DNA from: Caenorhabditis elegans
Lineage: Eukaryota > Nematoda > Chromadorea > Rhabditida > Rhabditidae
Length of the DNA: 64,000 bases
Assembly (NCBI RefSeq): GCF_000002985.6
Contig: NC_003282.8
Location: 3,844,001 to 3,908,000 of the forward strand
Reading direction: 5' to 3'
A program made the translations under genes and the position numbers. The notes beneath the pieces are model-generated. The model searched no databases. It saw nothing but the letters and a program-made list of their open reading frames with translations, and was not told where the DNA came from. Shown in pieces: positions 11,850-24,000 of the stretch (the first letter of the stretch is position 1; each line of letters begins with the position of its first letter).

Positions 11850-14800
11850 ATGGTAGATATCGCCGAAGCCATGCCAACAACCGCCAGCAGTCTACCATCA
11901 GACGAGGCGCTGCGCAAATTCAAGTGCCCGGAATGCACAAAAGCGTTCAAATTCAAGCATCACCTCAAGGAGCACATCAGAATCCATTCGGGCGAGAAAC
12001 CTTTCGAGGTAGGTCCTAGTGCTCGCCGAGTCACCTGTTGCTCTCCCAGCTAACCAATTTATCAATGTCTAACATGACAAGCGGGGAATGAGGGGAGAAA
12101 TACCTGTGCTCTAATGATGATATAGGTGTAAGACCGGGGCTCTCCTCTCACAACATAAGTTTTCTAGTTTTGAGCAAGAACAACAAAAGGTGAGAGAGAG
12201 CCGGCCGGAAAAGTATAGATGCCCGCTAGGCATTCATTAATTCGTCTACATCCCCGAGCATCTTTTTTTTCCTTATAGCTAGCTAGGCTTCATCCTCAAA
12301 AGGTGTGTGCTCATTGGATACGGGATACTTTACGCTACCTGAGCTCCACCCTCCCCCCGCACCTCTGGCTCACCTCTCACCTGGAGCCCACGCCCCTTGT
12401 GCGGCTATTGGCTAGCGGCGAAATAATGCACCTTTGGGTGCAATAAACAAACCTTGGCTCTCCATCAGTACGTGTGATCCAGTGCCTCAAAGATTTATAG
12501 GTCCCAGTGGGGGAGCTCCTGCGCTCGCTGCCTCCGTGATAAATTAATGTTTTTACTTTATTTTTTGCAGTGCCAACAGTGCCACAAACGCTTCTCGCAC
12601 TCCGGATCGTACTCCTCACACATGAGCTCGAAGAAATGCGTGCAACAGGCATCCCCGTCGATGGTGACCCCATTCAATCCATATCAGCTGATGATGTATA
12701 GGAATATTATGCTCCAATTGCAAACTCCCCAGGTCTCCTTTCTCCCGTCCACCGCCGCAAACAATATGGACTATATGAGCCTTCTCCAGGCAAATTTGTT
12801 CCAATCTTTAGAGAACGGCACCTCGCCAACGCCTACTCAGGAGCCCAGCGCTCCAGCGTCTCCTGAGCCGAAGATTGAGGTAGTCGATGAGCCGGAAGTG
12901 TCTTCTGAAGTGAAAACGGAGGTCAAGACGGAGGTCAAGACGGAGGACTCGGTGCCAGAGGAATCGATAACGCCGGCCGTGTCAATGTCGTTGTCACCTG
13001 CGCCTGAGCAAAACGGAAATGAGTCGATGAATAATGGAGGCAGCGGATCCGATGGGAAGTCGTCGCCGGATTGGAGGCCGCTGAGGTCTAGAAGCTTTTT
13101 GAATGATTCACAGGTAAGGATTTTTTTAAACTGTTGGAAGTTTTATCTAAATTTTGTACCAAAGATTGAAAAATTGTTCGATGTACCACGTTCTGAGGAT
13201 TATCAAAAACTGTCAACTAACAAAATGTTTGCAAAACTTTAAGAAACAATTAGCTGGTTACTAAAAATTTGGTAGAGCCCTTCCTCAAGTAGAAATAATC
13301 TCTAAGACATGGTGCATCAAACATTTTTTTACTAGCAAAGTTTTCAGACCACAGCAAACATAAAACGTTAATTTAAAATCAATATTTTCAGGTGGCAGTT
13401 CTGCAAAACCACTTCAAACGCAACCCATTTCCCTCCAAATACGAGCTCTCCGCCGTGGCCGAGCAGATTGGCGTCAACAAGCGCGTCGTTCAGGTGAGTA
13501 AAGATTTATTCGCCGTTTTTAACGACGCTTTCCCACAAAAGTTTCCCACAAGGTGGCGTCTCTGGACGGGAAGTGGAAGCACATACACACACACATGTGC
13601 TCAAGTGGCTCATCAAATTGTTGTACATACATCACGTCCCCAGGACGCAGGTGCCGGTGCTCATCGCGTTATTCCACCAGTTTACCGCATACACATTTCT
13701 TCCGTTTTTCCAGGTCTGGTTCCAAAACACTCGAGCCAAAGAACGCCGGAGCAATCGGCTCCCAAGTATGCCACGCGGCAGTGTGGCTTCTGCCGCAGCT
13801 GCGGCTGCGACTTCACCTACCGTATGGCAGACGCCTGTACAGTTGATGGCTGCCTGGGCTTCACAGTTCTCAAATGGAAACAACAGCTTGACCGCATCTC
13901 AGGTAATTGTGGGGAATCAGAAAATGTGTGACACATGTTTTGTTTTCGCGCACACACATTTGGTGCCAGATTCTATACAATTGGATTAAAAGTAGCAAAA
14001 AATCTGGCTATAGGAAATAGACAACACTTTTTGCTAATTTTAACCTTCTCGCGCATTTGACAATTATATCTCAAGGGGGTCATTAGGGGGTCATCAGGTA
14101 CAACGTGTCAACTTTCCTAATATAATTGATCAGAAATTTGATGTTTCGGGTAGCCCCAGGTGATCCATAAATCATGTTGTCCCAACCAGCTTGGGGGCTC
14201 ACTCACTTCTTTCAAAATATCAATTCATCAATTTCACGTCTCCCTCATCCCCCCATCCACTCCTCCCTGTCTCTCGTTGCTTGAGGCAGGTTGTAAATGA
14301 GGCTTCCCTACCATGTGCCCCCTCGCCCCACGTCTCATCAAATTTGCCTAATTCGACACCTGCTCCTAGTTTTATGAATATTTATGGGTGGTACTGTTCC
14401 TGGCGAGGAAATTAAGTTGGTAGTTGAACAGTTTCTCGGTGGAGCATCATGTTTTAGAAGGTATACCAAGAAAAGTGTTATCAGAAAGTTGGCAACTGAC
14501 AAATCGTGGAAAATTTAGTCCTTGCACCATGTTTCGGAGAGTTTTTGCAAGGGTTTATCTTTGCTAGCATCAGAGCAAACATTTTTTGAAAGCATAAATA
14601 TTTGTTCAACATTTTGTAGCTTTGATGTACCATGTTTTGGAAACTGCGGTCTCCGCTCTCTGCCGATGTGCCAAGTTTGGAAGATAGTGTCATTTTGAGG
14701 GTACATCTCTGCGGGCATCAGAGCTATCAAGAATTTACCAACTAACAATATGTAGCAAATTTTGTGGTTAACTTTTTGTCAGTAAATCACGTTTAGATAT

Positions 14801-17124
14801 CTCAAGCCCCTGTAGAGATATTCAATTTTTCAATTCTCAATGCACCATGTTTGGTGCTAAAATCCCACGCCACTACAAAAGTGTTTGCCTCAAAAAACTT
14901 CACTCCTATAATCCAATCAAGGAAGAATAGACACCTAAAAGAGGGGACATTGTCGTAGATATGAATAGGAGAGCATCTGTCGAGAAGACACCCATAAAAG
15001 AAGGGAAGGCAGAAACAGGAAGAGATGTATAATAGGATGATACTAAATGAGGGTGAATGGCTTGTTGTCACCAGCCACCACCTGAGCCCGCTTCTCAAGA
15101 TGTTGCTTTGAATGGGTCCTCTGGGCTCCGGAGAGTCTGAGGGAGCAGGAAGCTTAGGCGGGGGACTGTCGAAGATGGCCTGAAAGTGCATCGGGGGCTC
15201 ATCTCACATGATGCTCTCATCAATTTCCTTTTGTCTTCTTGCATAATTTGTGTCATTCAATTTACCTTCTCCTCTTGTCCATCCGCCGGCGCGCTCTCAC
15301 ACCGAGATGAAGCGGCGGCGGTTGGAGACTCAGACGGGGCAGAGACGGGACCCATCAATGGAAATGAAATGAATTCGAGTGTTTTTGGTATTGGGAAAAA
15401 GAAGGAGCAGTGAGGAGTCAGTGTGTGTGGTGGAAGGCAGGCAGCACCTGCTAATGAGCTTCTTTGTCCCCCTCCTTCCTTTTCGCTTTCTTAAGGGGGA
15501 CTTTTTGGCTTTGAAAATTGAAAATTAGTTGAATTCGGGGGTCACGCCTTACTATTTTGGTATTTCTGAAAGTTTAATGAATCATAATGAATCATATTCC
15601 AGGACGAGCGCAACAACGAGAATACGGACGAGGTAATGGATCATGATGGCCTTAAGGATGGCAAAGAGACACCACTGGACCTCACGCTATCCACAGACGA
15701 CACGGAGCCCGAGTGGAGCCCTGAGAAGCTCATCGGCTTCCTCGACCAGACTGGTGGAGTGATCCAGGAGTTGCTGCGGCAGGCTGGAAATGGATTCGTG
15801 ACGAATCAAGAGGACGAGGAGGAGAAGCCGATCAAGGCCGAGGAAAGCCCCGTGTCGAGCGGATCTTCGTCGATTTGGCCGTCGTTTATTGGGCAGTACC
15901 CATCGATTTTGGACTCTGCTAGCTTATCGGTTTTGGAGAAAGCTCTTGATGTAAGTTTTATAGATTTTTCGGAGTGTTTCGCAATACAATTTTTGATGCT
16001 CCATGTTTTGAATAGCGTTGTCAGTTGGAAAGAACAAAAAACCTTTTTGGCATATCTCAGCGGGTGTAAGTTTTATTAAAAAATTATCAACTGAAAAATT
16101 TCAGCAAATTTTATAGTTAAGACTTTTTCAGTAAAAATTTTTTTGATAGCCTGGGCTTCCGTGAAGATATAAGAGCTGTAAGATATGTGATTATTTATTC
16201 CAATAAACAAATTTTTGAAAAGCTTTATTACCCGCCAAGATATGCTCTTACAAATAACTTTCAAGACATGGTGCATCATAATTTGGCCCCAAATTCAACC
16301 AAAATTTTAAATATTTTCAGCAACAAAAATCATCCGAAGACGACGCCTCATCCCTTTGCTCCAACGAATCCAAGCTTCTCAAATTCCCCACGACCCCCCT
16401 AAAAGAGGAAGAGGGTCTCTTCTCGTGCGATCAATGTGACAAGGTGTTCGGCAAGCAAAGTTCACTGGCTCGACACAAATACGAACATTCTGGTGAGTAA
16501 AGCATCCTTGTAGATGGGCGGAAAGGATGGAGGGGAGGTACAGGAAATTAGAGGGTATTAGAGGGGGAGAAAATAGACACCATGTTTGGATACATACGTG
16601 ATGCAATCGTATTAATTGAAGAAGGGGGTAATCTAATTGAGAAGATAGACCGGGGGACAGCTGTATGTGTTCTTAAGCTCAAATCATTTTGAATACAATT
16701 TGATCAGCAAAAAGGTTGAATTTTTTCAAGTTTTTGACATCGAGAAACTGGCCGCTTTAAATTTTCGTAACTTTTGAGCCAGTTAGTTTTCCAAATAGTC
16801 AACTGACAAAACGTATTAAATTTCAATAAAAATCTTCAATTTTCAGGCCAACGCCCTTATAAATGTGACATCTGCGAGAAGGCGTTCAAGCACAAGCATC
16901 ACCTGACCGAGCACAAGCGGCTCCACTCCGGCGAGAAGCCATTCCAATGTGACAAATGCCTGAAGAGATTCTCCCATTCTGGAAGTTACAGTCAGCACAT
17001 GAACCACCGCTATTCGTACTGCAAACCGTACCGGGAGCAGCCAGCTTCACCGTCCGACGTTTTGAACGGCGGAAGTGTTACCGTATCCCCATCCTCCTCG
17101 AATACCCCACCGCCTTCTACCTAG
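11850..17124 (+). CDS. zag-1: ZAG-1, ZEB-family zinc-finger/homeodomain transcriptional repressor
   Basis: Exons are 11850-12008, 12571-13113, 13392-13493, 13714-13902, 15603-15950, 16321-16492 and 16847-17124; the phases join without a break to give 596 residues, the length I recall for C. elegans ZAG-1. Two N-terminal zinc fingers lie at about residues 26-76; the second ends C...H...C (C2HC). A homeodomain spans about 220-283, with WFQNTRAKE at 270-278 split from its first helices by an intron. A TPLDLT motif near 354-359 matches the CtBP-recruiting PxDLS type. Three C-terminal fingers follow from about 483 to 560. An acidic linker with repeated EVKT lies between finger block 1 and the homeodomain. 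Family knowledge: ZEB proteins bind paired CACCTG sites with their two finger clusters and repress; ZAG-1 controls neuronal differentiation and axon guidance. Introns 1 and 4 are long and carry CACCTG sites, which fits self-repression. Identification is firm. Confidence 0.97.
12009..12570 (+). promoter_or_regulatory. zag-1 intron 1 with two CACCTG E-boxes
   Basis: CACCTG lies at 12032-12037 and 12378-12383 in a 562 bp intron that is GC-richer than most of the window. The spacing suits the bipartite ZEB binding mode. Function is inferred. Confidence 0.35.
13903..15602 (+). promoter_or_regulatory. zag-1 intron 4, 1.7 kb, four CACCTG/CAGGTG E-boxes
   Basis: Sites are at 14157, 14357, 15079 and 15445. 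The intron is the longest in the gene and has GC-rich, low-repeat blocks (14180-14420 and 15060-15500) beside a block of dispersed repeat (14460-14860). The unique blocks are candidate enhancers; this is inference. Confidence 0.35.
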
Positions 17125-17181
17125 AGATCTCAACTTTTCCAACTTTTTTTTTTGAAATTCTTCCGAAATATTGGCTGTGCC

Positions 17182-17187
17182 AATAAA
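17182..17187 (+). terminator. Proximal polyadenylation signal of zag-1 (AATAAA)
   Basis: AATAAA lies 58 bases past the stop. A second AATAAA at 17551-17556 would give a 3'UTR of about 450 bases; either or both may be used. Confidence 0.5.
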
Positions 17188-17559
17188 CGTCTTGCCTTGC
17201 AGCTTCCTATGGTGCTTTTTATGTACAGTTTATCAAATTTTTTCCCTGAAAATATAGTCATCATTCTCCGTGATATGCTTCGCTTTTTCCTTCAACTTAT
17301 CTCCTGGCCGGTGCCGTGCTTTCGCTTTTCTCCCCCACCTCACTTTCAATTCTTTCTTAACCCAATTTTTATTTCAACTAGAACAAAAACTACTAGTCAG
17401 ATCTTCACAAAAAATGGTGCAATTTGAAATTTCCTTCCCCTACCTTCCGTGCTGGCTCATTTGGGACCAACTAACTTTCGTGTAACGCAGATTCCCTTCT
17501 CCTTTTTGTTTTGTTTTGTTTAGTTTTGGCTAAATAATATTAATAATGATAATAAATTG

Positions 17560-18241
17560 TTCTTTTTTTTTTGAGGAAAATTTGTTGCAAGAAAAAAAAA
17601 CATTTTCAACTGCAATCAACGATGCAATAGAGCTATCGAAAAATTATATATTTAAATCAATTTTACCGACCATGCAACTCTCGAATTATGAAAAATAAAA
17701 CATGGTACATCAAACATTATTTTGCAAAATTTGCAAGTTGCCGGTAGAACAGGCATGGCTGCAGGTTAGTAGGTAGGCGATGAGACACGCAGAACGCAGA
17801 CAAGCAGTGCAGATGGTCGACATTTGGCCAAGAATCCAGGTAGGCATAAATGTAGGCGAGCAGGTAGACGAGTAGGTAGACACACTTTAAAATATAACAC
17901 CTTTTCAAATTACAATAGGCTAGCTATTCTGCCTAGTTGGTGAGAAAAGACAAACGCAGAAGGTGTCTCCGAGCATATGGCCAAGTGATTGATAGTCGGC
18001 TCACCCAGATATGGAAGAAGACGACACACATACAAAATTTCACGGTTCATTGAAGCAGGTTTGTCCCCCCAATAAACCCAACACCCGTCGGGGACCAATT
18101 TTTTCAAAAAAAAAAGTAAATTAAATTTCTAGAGCCGAGTTTTCTCTTCGGGGCCCGAGTCCACTATTGTCCATGTTAGAATTTGGCACAGATGTGTGAG
18201 CTTTTCTGCAAATTTTTAAAAATAAAACATTAATTTTGTAG
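17560..18241. other. Spacer between convergent zag-1 and aat-8
   Basis: No gene is visible. Bases 17745-17890 are rich in 'taggtaggc/aggtagacg' phrases and look repeat-derived. A 'catggtacatcaaac' core of the dispersed repeat is at about 17700. Confidence 0.5.
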
Positions 18242-21030
18242 CTAGGTATAGGGGTACTCACCATCAATAACCCCTAGAAATTCTGTATGGGATACTACAA
18301 ACTTGATAATGAAGTAGACAACTGCAAAAGTTTGAAACTTTTATAAATTTTTTTTCGGAAACTCACCAACACCGCCTAAAAACATGGAAAATCCAATAAT
18401 TGATGACAGGGGGTCTTGTTGAATAGGTATTACCAGTAGAGCGATCATAATTACCAAATTTAAAATTGGCCAAAAAATGCTATATTTCACAGGATCCGAT
18501 GCAATTGGCATTTTCTTCCATTTTATGATAACCAAGACCAAAAGTGCGAAAATTGTTGTGAGCATTCCTGTTACGGTGAGATAATCCACTAGTTGATCGG
18601 TGTCTCCCATAAATGCAAAGATTATTGAGGTAAGGGTCTGAAAGTTTCAAATTTTTATTTTGATCTTATTGGAAAAAATGGAAGCTTTTCAATGGTAAAA
18701 AACTGCTTTATTTTTAAAATCCTGATTTCCGGAACTTTTTTCAAGAATTAAACAACTTTTTTTTTGAGTTTTTCAATTCTTATAATGTTTTTATAATAAA
18801 TTATTTCCAAAAATTTCTTTAATATTTGATTTTCAGCATTTTTCCCTTTTTCATTTTCAAAAACTCCAGACTCACATGAAAAAAGACAGAAACCCGCGGA
18901 CTGTCGTTGTCAACATGTATCAAACTGAAGCAGGTGGGCATCATCTTCCGACGTGATCCGGCGACCATATACCTGCAAAATTGGGTCATGTCGCTTGTCA
19001 GGGTTTTGAAATTTTTTATGGGAACCTGTATCAGATCCACAGATTTTTGGAGTTTGTTTTCGGGGATTAGGATTTTTTAAACCAACCACAAAATTCGTGA
19101 GAATTCCAATGGAAATTCCCGTTATTGCGGTTGTATAATAAGTTACAGGGTCGAAAAAAAAAATCAAAAAAGTTTCCTATAACTCACCTGCTCCAACCAA
19201 AAACGTCTCCATTAAGCGTACCAACAAGCAAAAAGCCCACCACAGCAGGTACGGCAAAAGCTGGACCATTTCCCACGGTTCTTTGAATAAATGTCTGCGC
19301 GGGGAAATATTCATTTATTGAGAATTTCAAATTAATATTACCGTTGCGACGGCGGACGAGTCGATAATCTCTTGAGGTGTAAGAATTGCAAAGTAGGACA
19401 CGTTGACGAGCACATAGATCACTGCGGAGATAAGAAGCCCACCGAGACAGGCTCGCGGGAGGGTTCTGGTATTTTGACGAAATTTATAATACTTTTAAAG
19501 GAGAACTAACGATTTTGAAGATTTTAAACGTATAGATTCATGATGGGCTCAAATGAACGGATTTTGTAATGAAACTTTTTAAAAAACTTGCAAATTGTTT
19601 TTATGAAATCAGATTTTTTCGAAGTTTTGAACCATCACAAAAACATTTTGAAAATTTTTTGAAAAGTTCATTACAAAATCCGTTCATTTGAGCCCATTGT
19701 GAGTCTATACGTTCAAAATTGTCCAAACCGTTAGTCCTTTCCAAAAAAAAACCGGAAAAAATGGTGAAGTGTTTTTTCTGGAACGTATTGAAATTTTGAA
19801 ACAGTTTCCAAAAATTACAGGAATTTCAAAAATGATCAGGAGTTTTCGAAAATGTTCAAAAATTCGTTGGATATACAAGAAAACAGGAGTTTTCAAACAT
19901 TTTTAATATAATTTTTTATCTCCTAAAATTTGATACAAACTTAACTGCCACCGATGCACCACTTCAAAATCTACACTTACTTCCGAAAATTCTCAATTTG
20001 AATCTCCTCTGTTCCATAATTGAGCGTGGTAAAGCCACCGAATGCCCAGTTCCCTTGATAGATCGCCAGTGCAATGGCTCCAGCGTTCCAGTCACTTCCC
20101 TTCATGATCTCCGAACTCCTGTAGTGTGATGTGGCACCACGGAAGATAATGAAGAAGAATCCGATGCCAATGATAATCAAAGTGGCAAAGATCTTCGAGC
20201 ACATGGAGATTATTTGCACCCTTGCCGCGAATTTGTTCAGAGAAAACATATTGGTCAAGGTGAGAAATACTGTGAAAATAATGATAAGAAAAGGTTTTCT
20301 GATAAGGAAATTATCGAGAGGCTTACGCAATTTCCAAAAAAACTTACATAGTAACCCAAACCCAAAAAGTTTAGCACAATTATCGGCGCCAGAGCTCGTA
20401 AAACAGACGATAGGCTCCAAGGCTTGCACCAAATATTTTCCGAATGTTAAATACAAAACTGCAGCCGAGGAAGAGCTCTGAATGAGCAGTGAAAGCCAAA
20501 GAAGGGAAAAAGCGATCGGCGTCCAACCCATATAGTCAATGTATGCAAGATCGGCTCCGGATTCGGGGATACTTGTGCCGAGTTCTATGTAGTTCTGGAA
20601 GGAAGTTGGGATTTTGAAGTCGGGGGTCGAACTTAGGTGTTCAAGTTGGTAGCGGAAGCTTTTACGACTGCGCCACCATCTCTAAAAGTGGCGCAGTCGG
20701 CTACGGCTTTGGCTACCAATTTTGACAATTTCGGGAACCGTCCCATAGCCTCGAAACTCGTTAGAAATTGGGTTAGAAATCAATCCTTGACACCAAAAAA
20801 AACTTACAATTGCAGTTATCATGTTCAATAAGGCACAAAATACCCAAATAATAAGCGATAAGCCCACTGATCCAGCATGTTCAACTATTCCCTGAAAAAA
20901 ATCTTGGATTTTCAGAATTTCCTATTCAACTAACTTTTGGAGCAATAAATATACCACTTCCAATAATTGAGCCAACAATATACGAAGTTGCTCCGATGAG
21001 ACCAATTTTGTTATCCTCTTTTTTTGGCAT
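18242..21030 (-). CDS. aat-8: SLC7/LAT-type amino acid transporter (AAT family)
   Basis: Nine exons: 21030-20935, 20891-20808, 20594-20348, 20269-19981, 19465-19342, 19294-19188, 18972-18876, 18637-18367 and 18321-18242, giving 464 residues in one frame. TM1 carries IIGSGIFIAP, the substrate-site GSGIF/GTGIF signature of APC/LAT transporters. ELGTSIPESGADLAYI, LPRACLGGLLISAVIYV, VGNGPAFAVPAVVGFLLVG and SRRKMMPTCFSLIHV match consecutive LAT blocks, and about 12 hydrophobic segments are present. LATs exchange large neutral amino acids at the plasma membrane, often disulfide-linked to a 4F2hc-type glycoprotein. A cysteine (EPIVC) sits in the TM3-TM4 loop where that link forms, but I cannot tell whether it is the equivalent residue. 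The last exon reads through a possible donor (GGTGAGT) to TAG, so an alternative C-terminus exists. The acceptor 'aaatttcag' lies just upstream of the start. The symbol rests on gene order from memory. Confidence 0.85.
19512..19722. mobile_element. Palindromic element in the aat-8 intron
   Basis: The left arm 'gggctcaaatgaacggattt' reappears as its reverse complement 'aaatccgttcatttgagccc' on the right; pairing extends outwards through 'aaacgtatagattca' and 'gagtctatacgtt'. About 200 bp in all, within the intron 19980-19466. Noncoding foldback. Confidence 0.75.
20643..20736. repeat. 32-bp-arm hairpin in aat-8 intron 2
   Basis: 'gactgcgccac' and 'gtggcgcagtc' form the inner stem, and 'ttggtagcggaag' pairs with 'ggctttggctaccaa' further out; the loop is about 10 bases. 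The arms are GC-rich in an AT-rich intron. Probably a foldback remnant; a structured RNA in the intron is a weaker alternative. Confidence 0.65.
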
Positions 21031-21049
21031 TATTTCAGAGATCTGAAAT

Positions 21050-24000
21050 TTAGTGTTTTTTTTTTGAGAAACCGGTTTTTTGAGGTCACAATTTTTGCCA
21101 TTAAACAAAAAGTTCAAACATTAGGGGAGATTTCAGTTGAAATCACCTCACTAATTCGGTCAGAAAGACAACATCTTCACGTCATTTTGAAAAGTGGAAG
21201 ATTTTTAATCTTTTTGTCGCGTTTTAACACAATTTTGAGCCTTCAAAGTCAGAAAAATTAATTTGTATGCATGGTGCATCGAAATTAACCCACAATTTAG
21301 TAAGATATACCCGTTAAAACTGAGTGAGTCCAAAGTGTAGAAATTTTTAAAATTTTTCAATTATTTCAATTCCGAAAACTGTAATCGTTTATATTAAATT
21401 ATTAATTTATTGTTTTTTTTGCTGTACGAATTTTATAAATCGGAAATCGTTTTTTAAAAATTTTTATTAAAAATTCCAATACTCTGAAACATCGAATTAA
21501 AACTGCCAAAAAACAACAGAGATCTTCCAAAGTTTTGAAATTTTTATTTTTGAACATTGTGCATCGACCAAGAAATTGCCAATTTCTATCCCAGTTAGTT
21601 TTGCGACTGTAACTATGTTGCTAAATACAAAAATACAAAAAATAATTGACAATTTTTTTTTGATAAAATCAAAGTCTGAAGAGATATGGTATGCTGAAGT
21701 GTAAGTTTTATTTCAAAAATTTATTTTAAACTATTTAAAATTTTTTTCAATTCCAAGAACTGTAATTTTTCAACTTAAATCAGTTTGTGTTTTTTGAAAA
21801 CCGGTATCCAAATATTTCTCTCACTTGAATTTATTTTCATATTTCCATATTCAAAAAAATCAAAAAATAAAAATTTTATTTTAGTGTACGAATTTTTCAA
21901 ATCGAAAATTGCCAATTTTTATTCAATTTTCAACTAAATGTTGGTTTTTATTTGTTAAAAAATTCCAAAAAAAAAGACCGAAGACAGTATAGTAGTCAGG
22001 TGCTTTAAAAATAAGTAGCCACTGCACTGCTCCCCCTTATCTGTAAATTTTCTTAGTTTGTCTGCGTCTAGCCTATAAGTCTTCACTTGCTTCCTGAATT
22101 CCGTGAGTTCAACAAATAGTTTAAACTGTGATCAGTCAGTTATTGGAAGTAGCCAGCAGATTATTTGTTTCTTCCATCAGTCCTTCCGTCATCACATTCG
22201 GCCAAACACTGTCTGCGTCTGATATAATGACGTCACGAGGGAATGGGAACTTCTCGAAGAAACCGAGACAACTAAACATCTTCATCACAGTTTTTTACCG
22301 GTCAGTTTTGGATTTTTCTAGCCGCTGGGGCCTCTAGCCGTTGGGGTCACTAGCCAATTTTTGATTTTATCTGAAACAGTTTTTGTTTGTTTCTAGAAGG
22401 TCAACCAACTTTTTTTTTGTAAAAAAAGATAATTTTTTTATGATTTTTTAATGAAATGCCGAGTAACTAGCATAATCTATTGGAACATTGAAAAATTTAA
22501 GTCGTCAACCCGAAATAATTGTTCGATCCACACTATTTTACTGACAAAATGTCTAGAAAGGTACATTTTCCACGGAAAATGTGCCTAATAGTAAAAATTA
22601 AATTTTAGTACTTAAATTGAACCTATAGTTTCTTTAAAAAATTTGCAACGCTATGAAATTTCTATAGTTCTGAAAATTCTAGAATTTTTAGCTTCAAAAT
22701 CGGTCTTTGAATTGTTTGTAAAATTTTCAAACAGTTAAAAAATTGATTACCAAATCGAAATTTGCTGAATTTTCAAAAATTGACAATTTTTTTTAATACA
22801 TGAAAGAGCCTGAAAATTAAAAAAAAAGCTTTAAAATTAAACATCAGCCAACATAAAAATATAATTCTTTTTTTTGTGGCAAAATTGGAAAAAAAAACCT
22901 GAAAAATGTAGGAAATGTCTATAATTTTTTTTCACAAAAATCATAGCCTGAACTGCTCCACTTTTGATTGAAAAGCTGAAAAACACGCAAATATTTTTTA
23001 CAAACTTCAATTTTTTAACAAAACTTTTTGCACTTTTTTCGTAAAATAAAAATGGCGCCATGTTCAATTTTCTAGCCAGGTCTAGCCCACGCTATTCTCT
23101 TTCCGATTTTTTCAATATATATATATATATATATATATATCCAGAGAAACTGTCAGTCTCTCTTCTCTATTTCTCCACTAGATCCCATAGTATTTCTTTT
23201 GTCTTTCTGTCCCCCCTGAAGCTTTCCGAGAGACGATCCGCAATGCCCTCGGCGTCTTTATCTTCGGCGGGAATCATTCTTTTTTCCCCCGCACACACAC
23301 CTACCATTCCATTCCCCTCGCTAGGTACACTGCTGCTATTGTCTACTAATTCAATTTGCATTGGCTTATTTTCTTTTTCTGAAAAAAAGGAAAAGACAAT
23401 CTGAAAATAATGCCGTTTTCAATTTGTTCCCTGGTAAGTTCTCCACCTCTCCCGATTCTTTTCCGACGGTTGACCTACTTCCTTTCCCTTTTACCCCTTT
23501 CGAGTGTCCTGGCCGGGCTAACAATAACTACCAAGTTTGAGAAAATTCGATGTATTTTGTTTTTTTTTGCGTGTAGCTTTTTGAACAGCTCAACTCCCTG
23601 GTCTATTCAGCATGTTCCAAAATTAAAATTTTCCTGGTTGATGCACTATGTTCAAAAGTTTAAATTTTCTGAATTTTGGAAGCTCTTTTAATACAATTTT
23701 TATACATGCAAAATTTAATTTTCAAGGGTTTTTCAAAGAGCTCAATGTTCTTTAAAATTTCCAACATTTTATCAGTTGAAAACATTTTTTTAAAATATCT
23801 ATTACAGGCATTTTATGGTAGGTAGGCACGATTTCAGAGCTTCACGTCGGCCTTTCTCTTCTTTTTTGCATTTTTATGTGAACTTACAAATTTCTATTAT
23901 TTCGATGAAAGGAAATTAAGAAATGAAAAAGTTAATGTTTTAATAAAAATGCGGATGGAGGCGAGAAGCAGGCAGGCGTTCTAACTTTGAGATACAGTTT

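Noticed and set aside
13573-13989. Open frame of 138 codons across zag-1 intron 3 and exon 4
   Set aside because: It reads in the intron before exon 4; the true exon starts at 13714 after 'tttttccag', where WFQN continues the homeodomain in phase.
17717-18107. Minus-strand open frames downstream of aat-8 as further transporter exons
   Set aside because: No hydrophobic helices or LAT blocks, no supporting splice pairs, and the repeat-like 'taggtaggc' composition; exon 9 already ends in a stop.
23410-23440. Possible first exon ATGCCGTTT... with a perfect GTAAGT donor
   Set aside because: No acceptor-bearing downstream exon with coding character could be paired with it, and the tetraspan gene has its own good start at 25376.
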